This document shows, piece after piece, positions 36,301 to 51,300 of a stretch of 64,000 nucleotides of DNA. Every line of letters starts with the position of its first letter. The stretch's first letter is position 1. The position numbers were made by a program, and so were the translations under genes. The stretch comes from Ptiloglossa arizonensis (taxonomy: Eukaryota; Arthropoda; Insecta; Hymenoptera; Colletidae), in contig NC_135058.1 in assembly GCF_051014685.1 (NCBI RefSeq), forward strand, positions 6,238,811 to 6,302,810, given 5' to 3'. Below the pieces are notes generated by a model, which was not told where the DNA came from, searched no databases, and was given only the letters and a program-made list of their open reading frames with translations.

Positions 36301-39300
36301 TCGTACGAACATAAAAAGTACAATTCTTTGATTATTAATCTTCACTTTTGTCGATTATTTTCCATCAAGGAAAACCAATATTGCGAACGAAATCAAGGGA
36401 CTGCGGTGTGTAAATGATAGAAAAGGACAAGAAAAGAGGAAAGTATCTCTTGCTGTAAATATTACGAACTTCGTGTTTGAGTTTTTTTTTACATATATAA
36501 TATTGCTAAATTTGCGACCCGCTCTGCTTCTTTAGTTTTACGAATCAACTACTTCCCTGGAATTCTCAATGGCGTTACTTCCGGGAAGTAGCCAGTACTA
36601 CCACGCTCGTTAACCCTCTTAAATTCAGTCGTAGAATCTGTCCACCTACAGTGTTTCGAGAACTGTTAAGCGTACGATCTATCGTTGCTCCGTTTGAACT
36701 AATTTGCATAATTATCTGTATCTCGAACACCCACGAAGACATTCGCTCCAAACTTTGACCATACATTGAATTCTTTCGTGTAGTTAAAGTCGCAGAACTT
36801 CGTAGCATTACAATCGGGCACGAATCGTTGAGTGTGCATTCAACTTAAATTTCGATTAATCTTTCGCGAGAATTTAATAAATTCTGATCAAAGTCTCCCG
36901 ACAATTTCCTCGATTCTCTAAAATTCGATGTTCAATTTCTTACACGTTACAAGATCCTCCGCTCGTTTCGAGCGATTTAAATAAAATAAAAAATGAAGCA
37001 TGCGTTAACGAAGAAACGAGAATGAGGTCCTTGAGATCGACAATGCGATACAAAATACGTAAACAATTACTTTAACCCTTTCTGTGCTAGGATTCGAACG
37101 CATATATAGGCGTTCAACGCACGTGGTCCATTGACCGAGAATTAATAAACATCCGTAAGACCCAAAGGGTTAATTTACACAATCGGTTCAGGTTGCATTG
37201 AAACATTCACAATCGATCCCTCGATTCTACAAGATTTTTCAATCTTACGTACGTGCCGTGCGTGAATGTTCACCGAGTATAAACAACGATACACGTTCGG
37301 GAGAAAAGTAAATCGGGAACCAACGCGACGGAGGACTTTCACGGGGTGAATTGAGTTATGAATTGCGGTCGGTGGTATCGGCGGAAAAAGACCAACACCG
37401 GGCAATATTTGTGTTTCGCGCAACAGTTTCTTCTATATTACGAAAATATCGTTGACCTCGTAGTAAGAAATATCCGAAAAATAAATAACCGACCGAAACA
37501 AAGGAAACTCTTACGTATCGATTCTATCGGTTGCTCGGGAAGTCATTTCGTTACTTTTCGGTGAGAACGAAACACGATTTTTTCAGAGCGTGTGAACATT
37601 TTATCAAATTACATATTCTCCGTTTTGGAGAAACGAAATGACTCCGAACGACCTACTGTATTTACTAATCGCTCTCGGTGTGTTAATTAACGTTTAGAAA
37701 AAAAGTCTACGAGAAAATGTATTTTATAAATAAGATAATCGAGTATTCTCCCCTACTTGAAAACTATACTTTAAGAATATATCAAATTCGAGTTAAACGA
37801 CTCCGAAGCGACGATTTCGGTACTCGCGCGAGAAACTCTTGACCCTCCCTCCGTCAGGTCCTTACGACTTCGAGCTCTCCGGAGAGCTCTGATAAACAAC
37901 ACTCCAAAAAAAGGCAAATTCTCCTCGAAATTGTTTTCGTCTGTGACAGTCCGTTCGTTAAATAAAAAAGAAAGAGAGAGACCAGTGACGCCGAGGTGTC
38001 TCGTAGAAGCGTCTCGCGAGACACGTATCGGTCGCGATGCGAAACCCGGAAAAGGTTCGGCTCGAAATGGACCGACTTCAGCACCGGGTAGATCAATACC
38101 TCGCGTTTGATGTCATATTTTCATCGTGGCAAGGAGAAACTAGCGGGTGGGACACGTTGGGTGGTTACGAGAGGCGAGCGAGAGGGTGGCGGGACACACA
38201 CGCGCGGATGTCTGTGTACGATAAATAAATTCTCACCGGTTACGGAGCCAACGATGTAGTAAAGCGTCCAGGCGATGATCAGGTTGTAATAGAGCATCAC
38301 CACCGAACTGATCAAGACCATTCCGTATCCCAGGCCGCGTAGCAGGGGGCAGAAGCGTTTGTAAGCCGCCACTGGGCCAAGGCTCGCGTACTGCCCTGAG
38401 GGTGAGAGAATGTTCAAAGAACGGAAAGAAGAGGAGAGGGAGAGGAAGAGAGAAAGAGAGAGAGAAGAGAAAAAAAGAAAAAAAAAAGAAGAAGAAGAAA
38501 CGATCGATAAACCATCGTGCCGGGTAGTAGTAAATGCACCTGCAATTTACGTGACGCCGAAGCATCATCGAATCGTTGGTGATGCGTTGGTGGGGGTATA
38601 CGGGGCACGGTGTGTCGTAGAGGGGGTCGATATCACGAGGTTTCGCGAATGGACGCCTAAAAATAACGTTACGTAACCCGGTAACGAGGAACGATCCGTT
38701 CATTGATCGTTCTATTTCGAGTGAATCGACGCCGAGAAGAAACTTGACCTTCACGAGGGGGTGAGAAACGAACGGGGGGTCGCGATAAGGAGAACAGTTT
38801 GCATTCTTATTCCCGCGACGTCGATCCATCGTCGTCGTTTATTTCCGTGGCGAATCGAGCGTTCGTTTCGCGCTAACAGAACTCGTATTTTTGATTTCTC
38901 CAGTTTGATTCTTTTCTCTCGTAAACGGTGAATCGAACGACCCCAACCGCGCGTAGAATCGACGCGGGAATCGATGCCGAAGACTCTTTCGATTCTCGGC
39001 CGCACGAATTGTCCGCCCGCTTGGAAAGTTTTAACACTGTTCGACTTCTACCGGGTTAATCGATAACTACGTGGCGTAGCTTCGTGCTGTAACCCTTTCA
39101 AGGCGAACTGGTTTCAGCTGAATCTCGATTCAATGGATTCCGAAAGGCGAGCGGCTCGGTATACGCGATTGTGAAATTATCCCGAGGACCGTTCCACGTT
39201 CAATCGCGAATTAAATGCGACCGTTCGGTTTGCAGATCACTGTTTCGGGGCTTTCACTTTTCGAACGGTGCTCGGAGGCTCGAACAGCGGAGGATGATCA

Positions 39301-42300
39301 AACGAGCGCGCGATCGGTGGGTGTTAATCGAGAACAGAACGTGGTTTCGAGAAAACATGGGGTCGAATGTGTGGAAGAATGTTTTTCGAGATTTCACTTT
39401 CGAGGCAAGTGTAGCAAAGCTTGTTTGTGTTTTGAATTATTACGATAAATATTAAAATATTACGAACTCGTTTAAGATGGATTTGCTCCTGAAGTCAAGA
39501 CGTTTAAGTTTCTCGAGGATTTATTATTAAGTGCAGAATTGTTATTGCATAGGGAATTATGTTCGAGAAATTAAATTGTCTTATCGTGGTAAGTTCTATA
39601 TGGTCGATTCTTCAAAGATTAAAACGATTTTTAAATCTTCGAGCCATTTGCGATCCTCGTTGCGAATTATAAATTTAAACTTCGTAAATGAAAGATATAG
39701 ATTTAAACGAACTCCGTAATTGTGAATCCGAGAGCGACGAAGGCCTACTTGTCCAAACTTTCTTCTCCAGTTTTCACATACTCTGTCGGAAAGTATCGCC
39801 GTGTTCTTGGATATAGCATTAATAACGGATCACGTTGAATAATTTCGTTAAGAATTTAAGGGCATACCGATACGCTTTAATATTACATAATTACCGGTAC
39901 GTCCTTAGACCTTTGACGAAATTAACTGCAACGCTGATCAAATGGAACAATGTTCCAAAAGAATGCAGCTTATACTCGGAAACTTTTCACTGCATCGAAC
40001 CTTTGATAAATCTTCAAAGTAGTAAAATATTCATATTCCACTCTAAGCGAAGTAGTAAAAGAATTAGTCGAATCGCTGCAAGGATTCGTATAGAATTTCT
40101 TCTTTAAAAAATTGAACAATATCTTACCGGTCATTATTGGCATTTATGTATTCGTAGCAACGAATTCTTGATTCTAGATTCGATCGACTTTTTAAATGTA
40201 TTTTGTACACTTTTCTGAATAAACAGTCTTTTTCTTTGAGAGAATTTTCCACGTTTCTAAACAGATGGTTGAAGATCGATTCAATGAATAAAACGAATGA
40301 ATGTTTTCAGCCGCCATTGATACACTGTCTCCAAGTTTCAACTCGTACAAAAGGTAAACGTGAATTCTCTGAACAATTACTTGGACTTAAAAACATTTTA
40401 CCATGTTAGGAGTTAAAGCAACCGTGATAGTTCGCCCGATATATAATCCAGTTAGCTCTAAAACTTTTAATACGCGAACAATGATAAATATTCATAACGT
40501 ATCAACGAAACATTGTATCGTATATTGGAATCCTCGCAGTTATCCGATAAATTCTTCTTTCGGAATGTTGAATTTTAATAAACTCGCTTTTAACATTTCA
40601 AACATACGTTCGTGCTTACGTGACGAAATTTCGCAAAATATTCGTCGATCCGAAATTTTCCAATCGAACACTTTTTTCTAAATATTTAAATATTACGGTT
40701 ATACGATTGAATTTTATGCGTGCACGCGTGTCTTCCATATTGTCAAAAATATCGAATAGTCGACGAATTAACTCCAGATAATTTCATCGCAAGATACATC
40801 TGAACCATGAATTTCTCTAAATATTTATCAACGAAGTAACAACAGTTTCGACGAACCTGCTGTGTAATTTCAAATAAAATCTCCAAGACCGGATCATTCT
40901 TACAAATCGAAATAAAAACTATCACACTTAATACAATCACAGATACCATATTAAATACTCGACTCAAGACTAAAATCGAAACAATCGCGTAAAAAATTGA
41001 CAAAAATAGATATTTCTCCCTAAACAAAAATTTCGAATCAGAAAGATAAACTTTCCACTTACTCGATCGACTAGAAATTAAAATTTATAATCGTAGAAGG
41101 ATGTATTTCACAATGAACGAACAGAGAATGAATTATTCGAGGGTATAAATATTTTCTCCTCTGTGACCGAGTCACGCGTACGTGACAGCGGCCGAGTATC
41201 GAGCACGGAGGACTCTGCACGCATCGATCGCGAGGCCTAAATTTCGAGTTGCATAATGGAAATAAGTGATTTCCCTTACCTAAGGAAAGCTCCATGAACA
41301 TGAGAGGCAATCCGGCGATAATGAGCATCACCGTGAACGGTATTAGAAAAGCACCACCTCCGTTCGAGTAGCAGAGGTACGGGAAACGCCAGACGTTGCC
41401 AAGCCCGACGCTGTACCCCAGAAGGGACAGCAGGAAGTCGAATTTCCCCGTCCATGTGCCTCGTTCCGGGTGTTCGTCCTCGCCGGCCTGCAACGGCGCT
41501 TGGCTGTTCGCCACCGAGTACTTGTCTTCGTTCTGCTGAAGAGACCACAAACGCGAAATCCTTTTATTTCGTTTCCCTCTTATCAATATTATATGGAAAC
41601 AGCGCACTCGTGTATACACCGATACGTATCCGAAGAGAATCGCGAGTCACGTATGCGGTGAACTTAAGATCGCGTTACGAACGACTTTCGAAGGTGTCAC
41701 CGAACAGTGGTTCTCGAGCTTAACGAATTAGTGGACGTTGTCGAGCCAATGTTCGAATTTTTCGTCGAGTCGATCGTTGACGGGAGAAGGTACTGTGTCG
41801 AGGAATGGAACATTGTGTTTTTTTATAGACAAAGATTGTAGCAGTAGTGTGGAAATGAAACAAATATGTGAATGATCTTACAGAGTCGTCCAATAAAGTC
41901 AATTAGTCTGTAGACAAGTAATTACGATACGTTGTCGAGCAATACTCGAATATTTCGTTGAGTCGATCGTTGACTGGAAAAGACACTGTGTTGAATAACG
42001 GAAAATTGTGTTTTTTTATGAACAAAGATTGTAGCAGCAGTGTGAAAATGAAACAAGCACGTGAAAGATCTTACAGAGTCGTCCAATAGAGTCAATTAGT
42101 CTGTAGACAAGTAATTACGATACGTTATCGAGCAATACTTGAATTTTTCGTTGAGTCGATCGTTGACGGAAGAAGTTACTGTGTCGAGAAATGGAAAATT
42201 GTGTTTTTTTATGAACAAAGGTCGTAGCAGTAGTGTGGAAATAAAACAAACACGTGAAAGATCTTACAGAATTGTCCATCAAAGTCAACCAGTCTGTACA

Positions 42301-45300
42301 CCAGGTGTTTTCTTGGAGTGTTTTAACTAATGTCATCACCCGTCCTCGAGTATAATCGAGCGCAGCAGTTAAAAGGTTAATTGCTTGTCAATAATTTAAA
42401 ACGGTTCCCCTTGCGTAATGCCTTATTTTTCTCTGTCAACTCTTTCTACCATTATTCCTTTTCTCCTCTGCATCGATTGTATCGAGATCGAGCGAGGACG
42501 CAAGGATGACACGAATTCTCGATTCGAATCCGTGTACGTGAACGTCGACATTAAGGAAAATTACTATTGGAATTTGTCTTCGATGTTTCACTTTTTTTTT
42601 AAACGCGACTCCTGCGTAAGACTTTTTAGAAATTAAAGAGGTCGCGAAAGAAAATGTGGATACTTGTACTATTGATATTTCTTATCAGTCGTGTACTTGT
42701 CTCGTATTGTTTTAAATGTACTGTGAATCACGGTCGCGAAAACTTTTTTCTTTTCTTTTTTTAGGTGTCATCCGACAAGTTTAAAAACCACTGCCTCGGA
42801 GGATAAATCTGGATTCACATTTATTCGGTTTGTAGACAAGTGCAATAAGTCGAAATTAATATGTACAGGACCGAAGTGAACGTATTTGTAAAACGATGTG
42901 TCCAATACATCTTGTCGCGCGTGAAACTAATAAAATCACAAAATAATAGAAACAAAAATCATTGCCTCAACGTATTCACAAATTGTTGGTATCGTTTCCA
43001 ACGAATGATCGAATTAATGTAGATTAGATGCGCGTGCAGCGTTTCGCAATAAGTGTACCGAATCGCTTCGTCGTTTCGTTACATCGTCATTCGACTTTGG
43101 ATAGAGCTAATAGACAGAAATATTTTAAGAGTGCTTAATACTTAATTGATATTGGACGAGAAATCGCAATATTAGTAAGTATCGAACTAGGTCAGACAAT
43201 AGCACGGCGCGCGTTTCCCCGCTTATTCGCTTTTATAACTCGTTGTAATTTGATAAATAGACCCCGGACAGTTTACGTTCGTATAACTTTTTCGCTTCGT
43301 TTTGTGCTCCAGATTTACCCCCTGAAGTATCAACGATGAGAAATGATACCGCGCCCGGTATCACGATACAATCGTGACCAAATCGAGTCCAACGGATATC
43401 GATTGAGAACCACTGTTCCAGGTCAAAGGAAGGCTTGAAACTTTCGCGATTTTCCTCGGTATTTCGCTTCCCAATGGTCGTGATTCGATCTGTGCAGCGA
43501 TTGCATATAGTGCAACGCCACGACCAAGTAAACTGCAGCGTCTACGAAGTTTCCCGAGGAATTACTAATGCTAATGACCATTGGGAAATCAGTGCTAACA
43601 AATTGGTTCAATGCTCCAATCTCTATCGTGCATCGTCTAATTTTCCTGTCGTCTTCACTTTTATCGATTGGCATCGGCGACGACCGGTGCCCGTATTGTG
43701 TGAAACACGCGTGTCGAGTGCAACGCGAAGTCGATAATACACAGGTTCATTGTGGCGTGATGCGCGTGTGGTGTGTGGAAGCATAAATTTCTCCAGAACT
43801 TAATACTCTCTTAATGAAAATGCATCGATCAAAACAGGAGACGCATGAAACTCCGGCTCTTAAATAATTTCGCAACGAACAAGCAAGAATGTTCCATGCT
43901 GGTCCTTGTTTAACAGAAAATAACTGATATATGTATATATACGTATATATATATAAAGTACTCTCGACGTTTGTAAATTAACGTTAATTTGCAGAAACAC
44001 CGGATATTGATTCGCAAGAAGTATCGAATATTTGTTTACAGGATTTTCAAAGAACCCTTCGTTCGAATGAATATTATTCGTCGACGAACTTTCAATTCTC
44101 GATGGAAAGCAAAGGTAAGCTCGACTGGATATCGATATCGTAATAATTTACGAACAATTATTGCCCGATTGCTTTTTCGTTCGATCGATATTCGTGCGCG
44201 AACACTACAATCGACGAACCTGTGTTCGGAAGTTCGATTCGTTAGAAAGAAATTACGACAACGACTCGCGTACCGGAAAAAAATTTACTAGAAACGTTCA
44301 GCGAGATATTATTAGTGGGTCACGGTAAATCACAGATTCGCGATGCAAATATTAAACGACACGCGATATCGGAAACGACGAGATATTTACATCGCGTGTG
44401 TTTTATAGGGAATTCTCTTTACCTCGATAATATTACCGCGTATCTCTTTCTCCGTTTGTCGAGCATCGAGATCCGTTTGCTTTCCGAGAAAGAAAAAAAA
44501 CATTAAAAGCGACCGAAAGCAAATAATTCTATACGTCACTACTGCGCCAATCAGCGGTGAGTATGCGTTTAATTATTCGGAGTTCCATACCTTGCCTTTA
44601 AATTCCATTTAACAGGATCTCTTGAACATTCTCTCTTTCCTATGTCTCTGTGCACATGATTCGATGAATTAGTAAGGTCGTTTACGGATGCGGTACGTTG
44701 TATGGGATCTTTATTTGTACGTTGTACGGAAAATAAATTTCAATCGTCTGCGTCGTTACGTTTCTTCGGGAAACGATTATTTTCACACGCTTCGCGCTGG
44801 TTACCGTAAAAACAACGATACAAAATCTATAAGAAAAAATATCATTCAGATCTGTGAACCTTTCGTTACGAAATATATACATTTCAAAATCGTGGAATCA
44901 CTTTCGAATCGTTGAAAACGAAAGAAAATAGAACTCGCGCGGTTACGGTTTCGCGCAAAATTTCACGCTGCCGATCTTCAATGTTGCGCGCATAAAACGT
45001 GACCTCTTCTTCGACATTGCACCGCTTTAAAAAAAAATTGGATCTCATTATTCGAGCTCCCTTATGCGAAATCTACCTTACACGAAATCACAAAGGTGGA
45101 ACGAATCGAGGTAAATTGGGAAAAGAATAAAAATTGCAGTTTACATTGCAGGAAGCGCTGTCCAAACACCACGAATCTTCGGTGGAAGTTACAATATTTG
45201 ACCTTTCTTTAAACAGAGCATCAAACGTTTTATTACTTTAGAAAAATCAACAGTTTGTTTCTAGATCTTTCTTCTATGAAATCCACGTTTCGAAACGATC

Positions 45301-48300
45301 GAAAAACGTTGAGAAACCTTGGCAAAAAAAGAATATAAATATACAAATAATGTTCTACGAAGTGCAGTCCAAGCATCGATCTCCAGCTTAAACTACACAG
45401 GTTCGACAATTTTTTAAACACTTCTTTCGACATTGCACCGCTCCGAAAAAAATATCAATCCATTCCTTGAACTTTCCCCTATAAAATCTACGTTTCGAAA
45501 ACCAAAAACTAATTCCAGATACCTCGAGAAAAAAAATCAAACACAAAAATACTACCCAACGATGTTCTAATATCTAATATCGCTCGAAACGATACACATT
45601 TTTCTCCCGAGAAACGTTCCAAGCCGCGACATTTTTTTGTTACGAGTTAACGCATCTTTGAACGACAGTAAAGGCGATAAGATTCGTTTCGCGTTTCTCG
45701 TATTAACCTTGTTAGCGAGAAGAGATCAATACGGAGTGTTTCACTAGCGATTGTAAAAAGGGGGCGGTGTAACTCGAGCCGGTCGGTGAATTAATTCACG
45801 AAGAAGGACATTCAGAAAGATTTCAACGGTGCATTCAACGAACGTTTGTTTTGTCCCTGTGCCGTAATAGACGTTCACATTAAGGTCGTGTAGCGCACGC
45901 CGCGTACATTTCAGCAGTTCTCGCGGCGATTTGTTAAACGTTTGCCTCGGTTGCTCGCGAACATTTCGTTCCCGCGAATCGATTAAAGCCCGAGGAGCGG
46001 GCATTCAGGCAAATTTCATTTTCGTGATGGATTCTGGCTCCGTGCTCGCTCCGTCATCGATTTCCCCTGGAACTACGCGCTTTCACGAACGCCGCGACGA
46101 TTGTATCGCCGATTGATTATCGCGAAGATCCGAAACTGAATCATCAACGTGCAAATGTCAAACATCGATGTACACTGCATCCGTGCACCGGATCGAATGC
46201 TTGGTCCGTAGTGTGCACCGCGATTCAATCGACCGCGTTCCCAAAGTTTCTTGTAATTTCGCGAAGACCTATGGAAGGACTCCGTTCTGCTGAAAATTCG
46301 CGTGAACCAGTTCTGTCTAGTTTGAACGGTAACCCGGATCGTGAATGTCGTTCATTTGGTATTGAACGCGTAGACAATGTACGTATGTACGTGGAATATA
46401 TTTTACAAATTTGTAATATTTTCGATGCATTTCGATGCATTTCGATGCATTTCGATGCACAAAATCTACAGTTCGAATTCAATGTAATGATAACCCTAGA
46501 AAGACTTCCAAAAATAATAAGTTTGACTTCTGATGTCATTCGAGATGTTCCGTACGAAATAATAACCGAAATATTATTTCGGTGTACTGTGTATCGTTAT
46601 AATATATTCGTCGTACAATAACGTATAAAGGTTCTAACCGTTGTTTTGGATCTTTCTTTTTATTTAGAGCTGTACCGTTTAACTGCTTCATGTTTTATTC
46701 ATCGATCTCTTATTTCATTTTGATGTATGTAATTTTATTCGCTTTTTCCTGTTCGTCTTCTACTAGACATAATCGTTCCTTTACATTTCAGATTGACGCA
46801 CTGGCAGAGATCCAGAACCACGATCGAAACGTTTATAACGTCGTTATTGTACGAGGGATATTATTTCCTCGTATCGAGTACTTTGATTATTATTTTACTT
46901 GTCGATATCACGAGTAGTCGAACATTTAAATTTAAGTAGACGCACGTAGAATTGTGTGTACACGACGCGAAAGCTCGTGCTCGCCAGTTGTGAATGAAAA
47001 TAAATGATAAGCGATCTGGTAACGCGTGGCACGAGTAATATAAGTCATTCGAGAATCAATACGAGGGCTGCTCGCTGAACGAAGACGTAAACACGAAGAA
47101 GTGGATCGTTAACGGAAAATAGCAAAATTCTACTTCGAGATGTACTTTGGATGCACGGTTTTATTACACGAGTGCATTTCTGTTTACTTTACACCGACCA
47201 CTGCTCAACGATCTCGATAGTTATTTCGCTGTAAAAGTGCGTGTTTCGAGCAAAGCGTATTGTCGTTAAATTTTCATCCATGGAAAGTTGTAGCAGAGCA
47301 GAAATTTATCAACGAATGTATATTTAATGTCGAACGAGCTGCTGGTACCAAAATACAGGTAAACGAATGCTTCGAAAAATTGAATGGAAACTAAAACAAT
47401 TGATAAACCCTTTACCTCCGAGAACGAAACATTGCAATGGCAACTTCCAAAACAAACAAAAATGCTGTGTACTTGTCTCTTGATTCGGTAACTTTTTAAA
47501 CGTGGTAAAAACTTGGTCGATCGATATTTTGGTGCTCGAGTGAATAAAATACGAGTCCGTGTATCGAGTTTGTTTATTCAGACCGATAGAGATCATGTTT
47601 GAAGTCATTTTTTAACACGAGAACCGCTAAGACTTGACGAAGGCTGCACGTACGTATGCAAAATTTGTTTCGTGAATTTACACACACTTTGGATGGCTCT
47701 ACCCGAAAATAATCCAATTGATAGCTTCCCAAGATACACGTTCGCCAAATTGCTAGAAATTTGGACTATTTATTGCGCAAACCTCGTGTATTTCAATTAG
47801 CCCCTCTCCCCATTAAGGTTGTTTAAAATTGATCTCGGTGTTGCGACCTTTCGAACCGGAAACGGTGTTGGAGCGAGAGTAAATATTGAATTAACCATCG
47901 ATCACGTTTCGCGAAATTAACAGGGTACCTTTTATTCTCCAGGATTCGAGGATCTTGCTCTTACCGCAAACTATAAAGTCAAGAGTTTTAAAACTCTACG
48001 AGAAAACGTTAAAGTGAAAATAAAACGAAGCTTCTTCAAACGAACGCCAATATAAGAGTCGATGGTAAATTCGTAGTTGGCTGCAAGACGATGCAATTTT
48101 AACCTTTCGCTGCAAAGGGCACATATGATAATAACGACGCCCTAAAATTGTATCGATTAAGAAATGCAGTATTGAACGACGAAAAAAAGAAAAGAAAAAC
48201 GAAAATGAAAAATTGAATGCATAAAAGCAAAACTGAGTACACAAAGGCGTTGAAGTAGCAACGTTCTTGCATATAATTGTTTAAACATTCAGAATGTTTC

Positions 48301-51300
48301 GTCTTGATAAATAGAAACTTATTTACGAAGAACGTATCGTACATGTGCCCTTAACCGGTGACAGAGAACGCATAAATACGAACGGAAGTTACAATTACAT
48401 CCGCTATCTTATTTATTTACTCGTCAACGTTCAAACGAGTTAACACTAATTTGCAAACACTTATACACAAGCTGATAAGTCGACACTTATTTACGAGCCA
48501 CGTACGTATACGTTCTGATAAATTAACACTGTATAATTGCACACAAGATTTACGAAGGACGTTTATACACGCCCTAATACATTACCACTGATTTACACAG
48601 GTCACGTATATTCGGGCTGATAAGTCGACACTGATATACGAAGGACGTATATACACGCTCCGATGTTCACCGACTCACGAACGACCAATATCTACGTTCG
48701 AATACGTTTATACTCGTTTAAGAAGGATGTATGTACGCTGCTCGATAAATCGAGGCTCGTTCACCGAGGACGTGTATATACGTCTTCGGCAGGTGACAGA
48801 GAGCCTTTAAAACACGTCCATAAATTTCACCCAATCTGTTACATCATCTTCCCGTTTAAACGATAAAACAACCTCGTCGACGATTCATCTCGCGGAACGT
48901 TTAAAAATCGTCCCTGAAACACTGGAATATCGAAAAATGTACGAACAGTTCTGCAAGGTCGTGAGCGTACAAAAGGGTTAAAGGGAGAGGATTGAAGAAC
49001 GAGCAAACAAAATTCGCAGGGTTGTGTAAGTGTTGCGTAGAACGAGGGGTCGGTCCGAAGTGGTTGGCCATTCTTCTGAACGATCGCTCGAGCGGAAAGC
49101 TTCGTGCTTGCCAAGTACGCTCGCGCTCGCGTGCGCGCAATTACCATAATTCGCGTTAAGAGAAGGAAACGCCGCCTCGACGGTTTTGAAAAATCGAATC
49201 TCTCGTTCTCGCGAGATTCGACAATTGAAAAATCACATTCGCGAAATAGAGAATGTCAAACAATATCAAAGAGCAATTTCGAAATTATCGAGAATCGTGC
49301 AATGTTGTAAATGTATAATGTCCCCGCTCGGGTATAAAGCGCTCCAATTCGTCCCGGTCACGTTCCTTTTCTCGCTCTTGAATTCGAGTCAGCTCGTTCA
49401 ATGGATAAATAAAGTGATCAACAGCATCGTGAATGATTTCTTTCGCAAAGCGTGCACTCGACGAGACAAAGAAAAAGGGACCGAGACGTATATACAAAAC
49501 GGAACGAAGGGGAAGGAAAATAATTCCACGACAATTCGTACAAGTACGAAACGAAAGTAAATTCGACATATATTTCGTCGATGAAAAGCGCCTGTACGAG
49601 GTAAAGCGCGCCAACTGTATCGACAGGAGAGCGTTTAAAGGTGTTCGATCGATGCTGTACAGAAAAAGTACAGAAATAATTAAAAGAAAAAAAAAAAAAC
49701 AATCCACGAACATATTCACTGTCATCGTTCGATTGGAAAACCGACCCGGGGTCCACGCTACATTTATCGTAATTTTATTTCGTTCGATTTTACAAATGAA
49801 ATTAATCGACCGGGACAATTGAATATCCCGAATACGTCACGCAGACGAGGGACGCGGAAATTTTATTTGTTTATACGGCCGTAAAATGGAAAATCAACGT
49901 TGCTACAACCGTGTGACGGTCGATCTCTCCCGAGATATCGTCGAGTGTGTTAATCGTAACGAACGTGTTAATCGTATCTAAAAACGCGTGTATCGCGCGA
50001 ACGCGAGGCGAAAGCTACGGGCATCGATAACGAATAAACACTTAAATAAATCAATTTGCGGTTCCATTCGGGAACACGGGATATAGACGATTTTGGTAAG
50101 TTAAATCCAAACGCGAAGCTTTCCTCGCGAAAGTTCGACCGATGCGAGAGACCAACGCGCAACCTATTATTCCGAAGGCGAAAATTCGCGGTGTACTTAG
50201 CAAAGAGCACACGCCCCTGGAGAAGTTAATAACTATAAACGCGAGTCAGCCTTTGCACAACCGTTCCGAATGCACCAGCCCGAATTTATCACTATTTGGC
50301 CAATGAAGAGTTACCGGAAGGTTGTTTAGGTGATTTGAAATAACAATGAAATTTCGAACGCTCTTATAATGGAAATTCATTATGGAAACGATATCGAGCT
50401 CGCGGTCGTATAAATCGCGACTTATCCAATTATTTACGCCTTTGACGATCGAAATCGATACTGCTTTACGCGACCGTTAAACGTTAAACATTGGATAGAC
50501 TGCTCGTAGAATTCCACGAGAATTCGCTCGTGTCGCGACGCAAAGAGCAAAAATCTCGACAAAGATTGTTTAAACGACAATAGAGAATCGTCGGGGAAAG
50601 TGCATCTACTGCAGAAAACTGCACCGTGCAATTCTGGAGCAGACGAGACACGGTAAAAGCTGGCACATTCGATCGCTATTGAGAAAACAATCGATAACCT
50701 GTTTTTCCTCGTGATCGATTTCCTCGATCGGTGTCGTAATTTTCTCCGCGAATTATCCAGGTCGATTCGAAATTTCGACACTCTGTTCGAGTGATAATGT
50801 CCTCCATCGTTGCACTGAAAAATTTCGTTTCGTTCCGTCGAGCTTCGAAAGTTGCTCTTTCTCGAAATTTCGATTATTCTCTTCGAACGTTCGTCGTTCT
50901 TACGCACGATCGATATTTAGTAGGAGCAAGAATAGCGACGTTCGATCGGTTTCCAAAAAGTCCGATTTTATTTATTTCGAATGATCGGGGCCGGAGAAAT
51001 CTAGCTCAACGTGCGACGCGAGGTAAAATGGGCCACGTTGTTGGAGGTATTTTTCTCACACCTATATTAACATTTTTTTTTTTTACGCGAACGCCTCACG
51101 TATACTGTTCACAGTACGATATAAGTACTTCGATATAAGTGTTCACTTCGATGTAAGTACAGGACGTATCTCATCGGATATCCCGTACCGTGAAAAAGAA
51201 TTCCCAAATATTAACCTATTTATCGGTGTTCGGAGTGTCGTTCCCCCTCGAATCTCGAGCACCGAGCTCTACTCGAATTTATGCAGTTTCGCTTAAATCC

